This document shows, one piece after another, positions 17,051 to 25,823 of a stretch of DNA of 37,898 nt. Below the pieces are notes generated by a model, which was not told where the DNA came from, searched no databases, and saw nothing but the letters and a program-made list of their open reading frames with translations. Numbering within the stretch: position 1 is the first letter of the stretch; the number at the start of each line of letters is the position of its first letter. The DNA is from an uncultured Bacteroidales bacterium (GTDB taxonomy: Bacteria > Bacteroidota > Bacteroidia > Bacteroidales > UBA932). The stretch is taken from the NCBI GenBank assembly GCA_934726455.1, contig CAKVDS010000021.1, positions 1-37,898 on the forward strand, in the 5' to 3' direction. Both the position numbers and the translations under genes were made by a program.

Positions 17051-19183
17051 ATGAAAAAGATAACAACCATTGTAATTGCTGCTCTTGCAGGGCTTTCATT
17101 TACCGGATGCGGCAACTTTCTTGATACAAATTCCCCGAGCGTGGTGGATGCGGACTTCGTGTTCTCAAACGGGGAATCAGCCAAGGCCGCCTTGTATTAT
17201 GGCTATAAGACATGGCAGAGCAACCGCTCGATTCACTCTGTGGGCTGGTTCTGGACTCCGGTATGGGGTTCGGACATCGAAGATTGTCAGGACACCTGGA
17301 ACGATGGTGATGCCGGGCAGCAGGAAAAGGCCTTCTACCCAGGAGGAACTGCCAACTACAACATCAATTCCGGGCAGGGCACCGAAGTGTTCGGAAATTG
17401 CTACAAGACCATAGCGATATGCAACTCGCTTATAGCCAAGTTCGAAGCTCTGCCTAACTTCGAAGAGATCATGACAGGGGAACCGAATGTCCTCTCCGAC
17501 ATATATGGGCAGGCTTTCGCGCTGCGCGCAACGCAATACTATGAACTCTGCCGCTGGTATGGGGATGTCCCTTATGCCACCAAGGCCGGAGAAAAGGCTA
17601 CAGGGCTTACTTCGCGTTTTGCGATATACGACAAGGAGATCGCTGCGCTCAGGACTGTTGAACCGCACATGTTCCGTCCGGGCGAGAATGGGGCCAGGGC
17701 TGATGTGATGAACAGGACCTATGTGCAGGGGCTGATCGCCCGCCTGTGTCTCTATAACGGCGGCTATGCCACAAGGCGCACTGATCTCGGATCGGATTTC
17801 TATGTCAACGGTGAAGGTGTAAAACTGAGTTTTGATGACTGGAGTGTGGAGAAGAACGGTGCTGTCTATGGGCGCAGGAGTGACTGGAAGCAGATTTTTG
17901 AGATAGCAAAAGAATACCTGCTGTCTCTTTACGAGAACTCAGGCTCTGTAGTTCTGCATACGACTGACCCGAGATCCAACGAGGGCAATGGTCGCAGCTA
18001 TGACAATCCTTTCCAGTATGCGTTTGCGCAGATGCACCAGTGCGACAACATATCGCTTGCCGACGAGTCCATATATGAAATCGCGTATGCGTTCGCCAAT
18101 CCTTCCGGAGGCTCTGACCGCCCGGGCTATATCGGGCGTCCTTCTTCCGGAGGAAACAACGGCGCGCCATGTATCGCCTGCGGGCAGGACAGGGTGCAGG
18201 CCTGGTTCTACTACGGCGGATATGACAATGATGATATGCGTCGTGACGCCTCAATCTGTGTGACCGGCAGCACCGGCAAGGGTACGGAACTCATGCAGTC
18301 TTTCAACAGGAGCGCCTGGGGTGCGGGCTGCGGACCGGGAACCAACAAGTGGGACTGGAACAAGATGACAAATCCGAACACCTCTTCTTATGGAATGGCC
18401 GGCATCAATGCGTCCATAATGCGCATATCTGACGCATATCTTATGCTTGCCGAGGTGTACGCCGCCCTCGGGGATGAGCCGAATGCGAAAAAGTATCTGG
18501 CTATGGTGCACAACCGTGCTTTCAAGGGCAATGTCGATCCGGATTTTGAAAATTATATTAAGAAGTGCGGAAGTGTTTATGACGCTGTTATTTATGAACG
18601 TGCGCTCGAATTCGTAGGAGAGGGCATGCGCCGTCATGATCTTGTCCGCACCGGAAAGCTGCCTAAGGCCTGTGTCGATAATCGGGCACTGATGACAGCC
18701 GTAGTGGACGGGGTTCACGAGAACGGCTTCTACCGTTTCGAAAACGGAAACGAACTCCCCGCTTATGTCTGGACGAAGATGGTAGATGCTAAAAAACAAT
18801 ATGGCTACAGGCTTACCGCCCAGTGCACGGATGAGAGTGATCCTGTTTTGTTCCCGGGCTGGCGCGGCCAGCATGATGACTGGGGCTCCATCCAGCCGGC
18901 GTTCAAGGATGTCAATGAGACCAATGTGGCTATAAAGGGCCTGTTCAAACATATCAGTCCTGATTCCGATGAGGCCAAGGCTCTTGAGGCGGAGGGATAT
19001 GTGAAGACAAACTGGGGCGTAGACATGTACGAGTACAGGGATTCTTACGCCACAAAACTTCTCTGCGGATATTCGGATGCGGACTATGCGGCCAAGAATC
19101 CGCCGGTTTACCTGATTCCTAACAGGTACAATGATCTTCAGAATTCAGGTATAACCAACGGTTACGGGTTCAGACAGGAGTAA
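17051..19183 (+). CDS. SusD/RagB family glycan-binding lipoprotein
   Basis: A 710-residue surface lipoprotein with lipobox LSFTGC (Cys20) and the SusD start CGNFLDTNSPS. TPR-like helical segments of RagB/SusD proteins are visible (ANYNINSGQG, YGQAFALRATQYYELCRWYGDVPYAT near 155-180, YLMLAEVYAALGDEPNAKKY near 470). The C-terminal part has the usual YERALEFVGEGMRRHDLVR segment, and the protein closes with YLIPNRYNDLQNSGITNGYG. It is longer than common SusD proteins (500-600), because of extra loops. It caps the SusC barrel and binds the incoming oligosaccharide. A terminator-like hairpin follows before the enzyme genes, so downstream expression may be reduced relative to susCD. Confidence 0.95.
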   Translation: MKKITTIVIAALAGLSFTGCGNFLDTNSPSVVDADFVFSNGESAKAALYYGYKTWQSNRSIHSVGWFWTPVWGSDIEDCQDTWNDGDAGQQEKAFYPGGTANYNINSGQGTEVFGNCYKTIAICNSLIAKFEALPNFEEIMTGEPNVLSDIYGQAFALRATQYYELCRWYGDVPYATKAGEKATGLTSRFAIYDKEIAALRTVEPHMFRPGENGARADVMNRTYVQGLIARLCLYNGGYATRRTDLGSDFYVNGEGVKLSFDDWSVEKNGAVYGRRSDWKQIFEIAKEYLLSLYENSGSVVLHTTDPRSNEGNGRSYDNPFQYAFAQMHQCDNISLADESIYEIAYAFANPSGGSDRPGYIGRPSSGGNNGAPCIACGQDRVQAWFYYGGYDNDDMRRDASICVTGSTGKGTELMQSFNRSAWGAGCGPGTNKWDWNKMTNPNTSSYGMAGINASIMRISDAYLMLAEVYAALGDEPNAKKYLAMVHNRAFKGNVDPDFENYIKKCGSVYDAVIYERALEFVGEGMRRHDLVRTGKLPKACVDNRALMTAVVDGVHENGFYRFENGNELPAYVWTKMVDAKKQYGYRLTAQCTDESDPVLFPGWRGQHDDWGSIQPAFKDVNETNVAIKGLFKHISPDSDEAKALEAEGYVKTNWGVDMYEYRDSYATKLLCGYSDADYAAKNPPVYLIPNRYNDLQNSGITNGYGFRQE

Positions 19184-19207
19184 TTTGATATTTGTTGGTC
19201 AATGTTT

Positions 19208-19239
19208 CGGGGTGACGTGAAACCGCCACCCCGTTTTTT
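19208..19239 (+). terminator. Terminator-like hairpin between susD and the enzyme genes
   Basis: CGGGGTG and CACCCCG form a 7-bp GC-rich stem around a 12-base loop, followed by six T. It lies only a few bases before the next start codon, so it probably acts as a partial terminator that lowers enzyme levels below susCD. Confidence 0.75.
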
Positions 19240-19242
19240 GAG

Positions 19243-20274
19243 ATGAAAAGTTTTTTTTCTGCAATTGTTTTGCTCCTTGCTGTCTCCTGCCGTGCCGGGG
19301 GTGATGTTGTCAAGGTCGTGAGTCCGGATGGCAGTGGAGATTACACGACGGTCCAGGCCGCATTCGATGATGTGCCTGAGGGCTTCGACGGCGGGAAATG
19401 GGTTATCAAACTGCGTCCCGGCAGGTATTATGAGAAAGTCATATTGAGAAGCGGCAAGGATAATGTCGTGCTGCTTGGAGAGGATCCCCTGACCACTGTG
19501 ATATGGTATGACGATTATGCCGGCAGTGACACGCCGCAGCCTAAGCAGAGCACCACGATAGAGGCGGATGATTTCATAGCCGCCAATATAACGTTCCTGA
19601 ATCCGCATCAGAACATCCGGGAGAAGCCGGGTGAGAACTCCCGTTCGCAGGCGACTGCGCTTTCGGTGACAGGCGACCGTCTGGCTTTCTACAACTGCCG
19701 CATGGTCGGTAATCAGGACACATTCTGGGGAAGGGGAGAAGGCCGTGTCTATGTCAGGAAGTGTTATGTGGAGGGTAACGTGGATTTCATATATGGAGAT
19801 TCGAACATGGTCTTTGATGAATGCGAGATTTTTTCCAACCAGCACGAAAGCTACATCACTGCGGCGAGCACACGTCCACACAGCCGCTTCGGCATCACTT
19901 TTCTTGACTGCCGGCTGACAGCCAAGTCTCCGGGGGAACCGGATCATGACGGAGTGCCTTTCGAGTATTTTTATCTCGGCCGCCCGTGGCACAATACTCC
20001 TAAAGTCGCGTTCATACGCTGTGAGGAGCCGGGGAGCGTGCATCCCGACGGGTGGACGGTGATGAATCCGTCGGCGAAGCCTGATTTCTGCGAATACAAG
20101 TGCTTTGGGCCGGGAGCTTCGCCTGACAGGTTGGCCTCCAGAAAGATGGGTGGAAGACAGTTGGGAGACTCGGAGGCGGCAGCATATACGCCGGACAATA
20201 TTTTCTCTAAAGCCAGCAGTCCTGTTTATAATGAGGACTGGAGGCCTGACGAAAATTTTGAGTATCTTTGGTAA
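19243..20274 (+). CDS. Pectin methylesterase (CE8), lipoprotein
   Basis: A 343-residue enzyme predicted to remove methyl esters from galacturonic acid in homogalacturonan. MKSFFSAIVLLLAVSC gives a lipobox (Cys16), so it is membrane-anchored in periplasm or outer membrane. The right-handed beta-helix of CE8 starts at VVKVVSPDGSGDYTTVQAA. All expected active-site residues are present: Gln in SQATAL, the QDT motif with Asp159 (GNQDTFWG), Asp181 in NVDFIYG, and Arg247-Pro-Trp in LGRPWH. Length is normal for a single-domain CE8. It follows susD after a terminator-like hairpin and precedes the GH95-CE8 gene by 26 bases, so the two form the enzyme half of the locus. Confidence 0.94.
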   Translation: MKSFFSAIVLLLAVSCRAGGDVVKVVSPDGSGDYTTVQAAFDDVPEGFDGGKWVIKLRPGRYYEKVILRSGKDNVVLLGEDPLTTVIWYDDYAGSDTPQPKQSTTIEADDFIAANITFLNPHQNIREKPGENSRSQATALSVTGDRLAFYNCRMVGNQDTFWGRGEGRVYVRKCYVEGNVDFIYGDSNMVFDECEIFSNQHESYITAASTRPHSRFGITFLDCRLTAKSPGEPDHDGVPFEYFYLGRPWHNTPKVAFIRCEEPGSVHPDGWTVMNPSAKPDFCEYKCFGPGASPDRLASRKMGGRQLGDSEAAAYTPDNIFSKASSPVYNEDWRPDENFEYLW

Positions 20275-20300
20275 AATAATCACATATTTCAGATTTTCAG

Positions 20301-23300
20301 ATGAACCGATTCATTACAACCGTCACAGCCGCTGCGGCGCTGTTGCTTTCTGTGGCTCCGGCCTCCGGGCAGCGCAACCGTCTGTGGTACGACACCCCCG
20401 CGGCATATTGGGAGGAAGCGCTCCCTATAGGCAACGGGCGTCTCGCCGCAATGGTGTTCGGCGGGCCGGAAAAGGAGGAGATCCAGCTCAACGAGGAGAC
20501 GATTTCCGCCGGTCAGCCTTATAACAACTACAATCCCGAGGGACCGAAGTATCTCCAGCAGGTCCGCGAACTCATCTGGGCCGGGAAGTCAAAAGAGGCG
20601 CAGGAGATAGCTGACAAGAAGCTCCTGTCCCCGGTGGGACGCGAACTCCAGTACCAGACAGCTGGCTCGCTGAACATCACTTTCCCCGACCATGCCGGGT
20701 ATACGGATTATTATCGTGAACTCGATATCGACAATGCCGTTTCCAGAACCACATATAAGGTCGGGGATGTCCAGTATGTCCAGGAGGCTTTCGCCTCGCT
20801 CACCGACCAGCTCATCATAATGCGCATCACAGCTTCGCGTAAGGGTGCTCTCAACTGTTCCCTCTCGCTCAGCACCCCTATGCCTTCACCCGTTACGACT
20901 GCAAAAGGCAAGGTGCTGCGTATGGAAGGCGTGTCGGGAGGCAGCGATTTCATCAAGGGAGCGGTCAAGTACTGCACTGAGGTCAAGGCCGTCAACAAAG
21001 GAGGACGTGTCTCCGCAGAAGGCGACTCCCTCAAGGTGGAGAATGCTACGCAACTTCTTGTCTATGTGTCAATAGCAACGAATTTCGTGAATTACCGCGA
21101 TCTCTCTGCGGACCCGGTGAAGCGTTGCGGGACGTATATGAAGAATTCTTCGCGCGCTTATGACAAGGCGAAATCAGCCCACATCGCAGCATATAAGGAG
21201 CAGTTCGACAGGGTGAAGTTCGAACTCGCATCCGACTATGACGGAGACTCCAAGACCACGACATACCGCACGATAGCGATTCCATGGACATCGGACAACG
21301 AACTGGTGACCCTGTATTTCAATTATGGACGCTACCTGCTCATCTCCTCCTCACAGCCGGGAGGACAGGCGGCAAACCTTCAGGGCAAGTGGAACAGGCA
21401 CACTTCTCCGCCATGGTGCTGCAACTACACGACCAACATCAACGCCGAGATGAACTACTGGCCTGCTGAAGTGACCAACCTTGCCGAGCTTCACGAGCCG
21501 TTCCTGAGGATGGTCAAAGAACTCTCGGAGTCCGGAAGCGAGACGGCCCGCAGACAATATGACTGCCGTGGATGGGTTCTCCACCACAACTCTGACCTGT
21601 GGCGTTGCACAGGAGCTCTTGACTATGCTTATTGCGGCCTTTGGCCGACCGGTGGCGCATGGGTGTGCCAGCACCTGTGGGACCGCTATCTGTACAACGG
21701 TGACAAGGATTACCTCGCTGAGGTTTACCCTATAATGAAAGGCGCAGCAGAGTTCTTCGTCGATTTCCTTGTTGAAGATCCGAATACGGGATATATGGTT
21801 GTCGTCCCTTCCAGCTCTCCGGAGAACAGGCCCCGTTTACAGAGCGGCAATCTCCAGTCGGGTGTGACGATGGACAACCAGCTGGTGTCCGACTTGTTCT
21901 CCAATATTGAGCGTGCTTCAGATATACTTGGTGTGGACAAGGAGTTCAGCGACACGCTCAAGACTCTCCGTCACAGGCTTACTCCTATGCAGGTCGGCCG
22001 TTACGGCCAGCTTCAGGAATGGGCGCAGGACTGGGATTCACCGGATGACCATCATCGCCACATCTCTCACTTGTGGGGATTCTTCCCGGGATACCAGATC
22101 TCCCCGTACCGCACTCCGGTGCTCTTCGATGCTGTGCGCAATACGCTGATACAGCGCACTGACGCTTCAACCGGGTGGTCAATGGGATGGAAAGTGTGCT
22201 GCTGGGCCAGGATGCTGGACGGCAACCATGCCTTCAAGATGATCAAGGACCAGCTCAACCACGTGGATCCGCAGGTGCAGAAAGGGCAGGGCGGCGGAAC
22301 TTATCCCAACCTTTTCGACGCGCATCCGCCTTTCCAGATAGACGGTAACTTCGGCTGCACCGCCGGAATCGCCGAGATGCTCATGCAGAGCCACGACGGA
22401 GCGGTTCACCTCCTTCCGGCTCTTCCGGACGCTTGGCACAAGGGCTCCATCAAGGGACTCCGTGCACGTGGAGGCTTTGATATGGAGGACATCGAGTGGG
22501 CGGACAACACTTTGCAGAAGGCTGTAATCCGCTCGACGCTGGGAGGAAACCTCCGCATCCGCTCTTACTGGAAACTTCAGGGAGAGGGACTCAAGGAAGT
22601 CAAGGACGGCTCGGAGAATCCTAATCCGCTCTTCGCGGCGCAGGAGATACTCAGACCGATGGTCAGCCCCGAGGCTGATCTGCACGGTCCGGCCGTGCCT
22701 CACGCTTATCTGTATGACATCGAGACTGTTCCCGGGCAGATAGTGACGGTCTCTCTCTCTTCGGACAACCCTAAGGTCGCCGCGGATCTTGTGGTGGCCA
22801 AGGACGGGAGCGGGGATTGCACAACCCTTCAGGCAGCCATAGATGCTGCTCCGGTCTGCTCGCGGGAGAAGTTCGTCATATATATAAAGGATGGCGTGTA
22901 TGATGAGGAGAAACTGATCATCCCGGAGGGAAAGACCAATCTTTCTTTTGTCGGAGAGAGCCGTGAGGGAACGATAATCAGTTACCACATGTATGATGGC
23001 AACAGCCCTCAGACAGGCAATAAACTTCCTGCGGATGTGTGGCCGAAGTGGAGCGGCAACGCCATGCTGGTGCGGACCTCCGCAACTTTGACAATCATGG
23101 GTGAGGGCTGCTCTTTTGAGAACCTCACGATCCGCAATACGGCGGGACCGGTCGGGCAGGCACTTGCAATCACCGTCTGCGCCGACAGGACATCTTTCCG
23201 TAATTGCGTCATATCAAGCTATCAGGATACCATATATCTGTGGACGTCCGGCAAACGCAGCTATTTTGAGAACTGTCTGGTAATCGGACGCACTGACTAT

Positions 23301-23747
23301 ATATATGGAGGCGGAATCGGTTATTTTGAGGGCTGCGAGATCCGCAGCTGGGGCGGTGGCTGGATTACCGCCCCGTCTACTCCGAAAGACCAGAAATACG
23401 GGTTCGTGTTTGACCGCTGCCGTTTCACCTATAGCGGCAACAGCCCACGTCAGGGTGATGACGGGCGCAGCATAGCTATAGGCCGGCCTTGGCACAACTA
23501 TCCGAAGGTGGCGATTCTCAACAGTGACTACTGCGATGAGATGGACCCTCTCGGCTGGCCTACTGTTTGGGGCATGCCTTATGCTGCCACAAGCCCTGAC
23601 CTGCATCTGTATGAATATGGCAACAGAGGGCTGCGGGCTGACATGAGCACGCGCTCAAAATGGCCGGGACTCCGTGAAATGACAGCCGAAGAAGCCGCTG
23701 ACTATACTGTGGAGAAAGTTCTGGACTCAAATCCAAGATACTGGTAG
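20301..23747 (+). CDS. GH95 glycosidase fused to a CE8 pectin methylesterase
   Basis: A 1,148-residue two-enzyme protein with a signal peptide (MNRFITTVTAAAALLLSVAP, ending near ASGQ). Residues about 25-815 are GH95: the start RLWYDTPAAYWEEALPIGNG, TNINAEMNYWPAE with Asn379 and Asn381, the candidate acid Glu573 in QLQEWAQDWD, and the base Asp681 in PFQIDGNFG. GH95 removes alpha-1,2-L-fucose or, in some pectin-linked members, alpha-L-galactose. Residues about 828-1148 are a full CE8 domain: VVAKDGSGDCTTLQAAIDA, Gln in GQALAI, Asp976 in YQDTIYL, Asp999 in RTDYIYGG, Arg1062 in IGRPWH. Both sites look intact. The stop is 5 bases from the end of the convergent barrel gene. Which terminal sugar it cuts is not decided. 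Confidence 0.92.
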   Translation: MNRFITTVTAAAALLLSVAPASGQRNRLWYDTPAAYWEEALPIGNGRLAAMVFGGPEKEEIQLNEETISAGQPYNNYNPEGPKYLQQVRELIWAGKSKEAQEIADKKLLSPVGRELQYQTAGSLNITFPDHAGYTDYYRELDIDNAVSRTTYKVGDVQYVQEAFASLTDQLIIMRITASRKGALNCSLSLSTPMPSPVTTAKGKVLRMEGVSGGSDFIKGAVKYCTEVKAVNKGGRVSAEGDSLKVENATQLLVYVSIATNFVNYRDLSADPVKRCGTYMKNSSRAYDKAKSAHIAAYKEQFDRVKFELASDYDGDSKTTTYRTIAIPWTSDNELVTLYFNYGRYLLISSSQPGGQAANLQGKWNRHTSPPWCCNYTTNINAEMNYWPAEVTNLAELHEPFLRMVKELSESGSETARRQYDCRGWVLHHNSDLWRCTGALDYAYCGLWPTGGAWVCQHLWDRYLYNGDKDYLAEVYPIMKGAAEFFVDFLVEDPNTGYMVVVPSSSPENRPRLQSGNLQSGVTMDNQLVSDLFSNIERASDILGVDKEFSDTLKTLRHRLTPMQVGRYGQLQEWAQDWDSPDDHHRHISHLWGFFPGYQISPYRTPVLFDAVRNTLIQRTDASTGWSMGWKVCCWARMLDGNHAFKMIKDQLNHVDPQVQKGQGGGTYPNLFDAHPPFQIDGNFGCTAGIAEMLMQSHDGAVHLLPALPDAWHKGSIKGLRARGGFDMEDIEWADNTLQKAVIRSTLGGNLRIRSYWKLQGEGLKEVKDGSENPNPLFAAQEILRPMVSPEADLHGPAVPHAYLYDIETVPGQIVTVSLSSDNPKVAADLVVAKDGSGDCTTLQAAIDAAPVCSREKFVIYIKDGVYDEEKLIIPEGKTNLSFVGESREGTIISYHMYDGNSPQTGNKLPADVWPKWSGNAMLVRTSATLTIMGEGCSFENLTIRNTAGPVGQALAITVCADRTSFRNCVISSYQDTIYLWTSGKRSYFENCLVIGRTDYIYGGGIGYFEGCEIRSWGGGWITAPSTPKDQKYGFVFDRCRFTYSGNSPRQGDDGRSIAIGRPWHNYPKVAILNSDYCDEMDPLGWPTVWGMPYAATSPDLHLYEYGNRGLRADMSTRSKWPGLREMTAEEAADYTVEKVLDSNPRYW

Positions 23748-23752
23748 GGAAC

Positions 23753-24331
23753 TCAGAAACGAAAACCGAAACCGATCTTGCCTCCCTGATAGAGGGTGCC
23801 TGCGGACAGTTCTGCGAAACCGTAGAACCTGTGTCCATAGGTCACTCCTATCGGGGAGGCTTGTGCTGCGAAGAACAGGGACGCGCCTGAGCAGTCGAAG
23901 TTTATGACACCTATGCCGGCCTCGAGCTTGCCGTAGAGAGTCAGATTTTCTTTTGTGAGATAATTCATGGTGACTTGCGGCATGACGGCGTACATGTCCA
24001 TAATATGGTCGCGCCCGTCGTCTCCGTGTCCGCTGAAGCGGCTCCAGCTCAAGTCCGCCCCGACTGCAAGCCAGCGGTTGATTTTACGTGCCATGTCCAG
24101 TGACAGATCGCCGGTGGCTATGCCGCTGTCGCTTCCGCCTTCAGTCTCATCGGATGTGATGTGGTTGAGCGCCCCGAAGGCATAGAGCACAAGTCCGGAA
24201 ATCGGAGCGTAACCCCATCCTGTCCGTACTTCCCAGCTGTAGTCTGGGGTGTATTTTTCTGCCGTCTGTCCCGATACGTGAATTGCGGCCGCGCAAATGG
24301 CGGTGGCGCAGAGGATGATTTTCCGTAGCAT
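23753..24331 (-). CDS. Small outer-membrane beta-barrel protein
   Basis: A 192-residue protein with a signal peptide (MLRKIILCATAICAAAIHVSG, ending near SGQ) and alternating amphipathic strands to a terminal GFGFRF, the C-terminal aromatic typical of proteins inserted by the BAM complex. The size fits an eight-strand barrel (OmpA/OmpX-like or outer-membrane beta-barrel protein family). No catalytic motif is seen. It converges with the GH95-CE8 gene, 5 bases apart, and has its own promoter, so its link with the PUL is only by position. Function unknown. Confidence 0.72.
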   Translation of the reverse strand: MLRKIILCATAICAAAIHVSGQTAEKYTPDYSWEVRTGWGYAPISGLVLYAFGALNHITSDETEGGSDSGIATGDLSLDMARKINRWLAVGADLSWSRFSGHGDDGRDHIMDMYAVMPQVTMNYLTKENLTLYGKLEAGIGVINFDCSGASLFFAAQASPIGVTYGHRFYGFAELSAGTLYQGGKIGFGFRF

Positions 24332-24358
24332 AAAGATATTTTACTCGCGGTAAAAATG

Positions 24359-24366
24359 CGAAAATA
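24359..24366 (-). promoter_or_regulatory. Probable -7 element (TATTTTCG) of the small barrel gene
   Basis: The minus strand reads TATTTTCG, one mismatch from TAnnTTTG, 27 bases before the ATG. The same eight bases occur before the phage repressor gene. Confidence 0.35.
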
Positions 24367-24466
24367 ATTTCAATTTGCAAAAGGCTTTGCCGTTTCGGGT
24401 TTCAAAACGTCGGGATTTAAGCCGTTTTATTTGCTGTTTGTAAATAGTGACCTGTTTTTCAAGATG

Positions 24467-24496
24467 TTGCGATATTATTAAATTTTTCTATATTTG
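24467..24496 (+). promoter_or_regulatory. Promoter of FISUMP-like lipoprotein B
   Basis: TTG at 24467-24469 and TATATTTG at 24489-24496 are separated by 19 bases, a full Bacteroidetes -33/-7 layout. The ATG lies 27 bases downstream. The rest of the interval 24332-24523 is AT-rich with no gene. Confidence 0.6.
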
Positions 24497-24523
24497 TCGG
24501 TAAAGTGTATTTATCCTATTATT

Positions 24524-25771
24524 ATGAAGAAGGTTATTTATTTTTGCTGCGGTCTGGCTATTATGCTCGCCGCTTCCTGCAACAAGGTGGAGATCGCCCC
24601 TGGCCCGGAGCCGAGGCCGGAAGAGAAGACTGTGAATCTCAGTTATGAGGGCACGGCCAACTGTTATCTGCTCTCCGAACCTGGAGATTATTCGTTTGAT
24701 GCCACAGTGCGTGGCAACGGGGCCGAGACCGAGGGGCTGGCCAAGCCGGCAGCCCTCGCTCCTGCCGGGGCGAAACTTGTGTGGGAGACAGAGAAAGGCC
24801 TTGTGAGCGCTGTTTCTTATGCCGATGGAAAGATAAGCTTCACTTCATCCGGGAAACCGGGCAATGCTCTCATCGCCGCCCTTGATGCGGATGACAATAT
24901 CATTTGGAGCTGGCATATCTGGTATCCTGAAGAGGAAGTGCTTACATACGGGCTTAAGTCAGGCTACCGTGTCATGAACATGAACCTCGGTGCGCTGACT
25001 TCCAAGTTCGGAGAGAAAGCGGATGTAAAGCCTTATGGCTTTCTCTATCAGTGGGGACGCAAGGACCCGTTCCCTGCCTCGCCGACCCTCACCGGGGACA
25101 CGAAAACTGTGGGGGCTCCGCTCTACGATGCAGACGGCAAAGAGGTCAAAATAAAGAATACTTCCTGGACCTCCGCTGAAGACAACACATTGGAGTTCGC
25201 CATAGCCAATCCTACGGTCTGCATCGCCAGCCAGGCCCTTGCCGCTACATCTCAGGACTGGCTCTCCGAGTCCGTGGATGCCCTCTGGGGCAATCCGGAC
25301 GGCAACGTGCGGGACAAGGCCACTGACACCTATCCCAACAAGGGGGCGAAGTCCTATTATGATCCGTGCCCTGTGGGATACCGTGTGCCGCCTGCTGACG
25401 CATTCAGGACTTTCACCACATCCGGAGGTATCACCTGGACCGTAGACACTTTCGATGTCGCTGACGCAAACGGGGACGGTGTGGTGGATGCCAATGATTT
25501 CAATTACGGGTGGTTCTTCAATGTGGCAAGCGGCAACAGCCTCTTCTTCCCCGCCGCCACACGTTACTATGGTGCCTATGGGATGCTCTATGGATCCATG
25601 AGCGGCCTGTGGGGCAACTATTGGGGAAATGCCGCGGCTGAAGCCCTTGTCGGCAACCCGGGAGTCGCTTCCTGCGTGATAGCCTTTCAGATCAGTCCGT
25701 ATATGACTGCCTCTCCGGTGGGGACCGCCGCCCGCGCTGACGCAATGTCAGTGCGCTGCATCAAGGAATAA
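24524..25771 (+). CDS. Surface lipoprotein, FISUMP-like (paralogue B)
   Basis: A 415-residue lipoprotein with lipobox LAASC (Cys19). Like paralogue A at 9504-10700 it has an N-terminal beta domain (TANCYLLSEPGDYSFDATV, GNALIAALDADDNIIWSWHIW), a FISUMP-like body (MNMNLGALTSKFG, GFLYQWGRKDPFPASP, YYDPCPVGYRVPPADAF) and a C-terminal AMSVRCIKE. A DANGDGVVDANDF stretch near residue 320 resembles a dockerin/EF-hand calcium loop and is absent from paralogue A. The ATG at 24524 follows the promoter at a suitable distance; a TTG at 24494 in frame lies inside the promoter. Ligand unknown. It is monocistronic, closed by a strong terminator. Confidence 0.75.
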   Translation: MKKVIYFCCGLAIMLAASCNKVEIAPGPEPRPEEKTVNLSYEGTANCYLLSEPGDYSFDATVRGNGAETEGLAKPAALAPAGAKLVWETEKGLVSAVSYADGKISFTSSGKPGNALIAALDADDNIIWSWHIWYPEEEVLTYGLKSGYRVMNMNLGALTSKFGEKADVKPYGFLYQWGRKDPFPASPTLTGDTKTVGAPLYDADGKEVKIKNTSWTSAEDNTLEFAIANPTVCIASQALAATSQDWLSESVDALWGNPDGNVRDKATDTYPNKGAKSYYDPCPVGYRVPPADAFRTFTTSGGITWTVDTFDVADANGDGVVDANDFNYGWFFNVASGNSLFFPAATRYYGAYGMLYGSMSGLWGNYWGNAAAEALVGNPGVASCVIAFQISPYMTASPVGTAARADAMSVRCIKE

Positions 25772-25790
25772 GTTTGCGACATGTAAAAGA

Positions 25791-25820
25791 AAAAAAGCCC
25801 GGTGTCAACCGGGCTTTTTT
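25791..25820. terminator. Bidirectional terminator between convergent genes
   Basis: AAAAAAGCCCGGT and ACCGGGCTTTTTT form a long perfect hairpin with a 4-base loop and T-runs on both strands. It serves lipoprotein B from the left and the CE8/nadD/gmk cluster from the right. Confidence 0.93.
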
Positions 25821-25823
25821 CTT

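Noticed and set aside
20263..20270. TATCTTTG at the end of the first CE8 gene as an internal promoter for the GH95-CE8 gene
   Set aside because: The box matches, but it encodes the conserved-looking end of CE8 and has no -33 partner at the right distance.
19162..20283. 373-codon open frame opposite the first CE8 gene
   Set aside because: It is a shadow of a clear CE8 enzyme with all motifs on the plus strand and reads as arginine- and histidine-rich sequence without a domain.
24352..24365. AAAAATGCGAAAAT before the small barrel gene, an exact inverted match to 14 bases of phage operator site 1
   Set aside because: It is outside the prophage and overlaps a TATTTTCG -7 box, so the match is more simply explained by shared AT-rich promoter sequence; kept out of the operator set.
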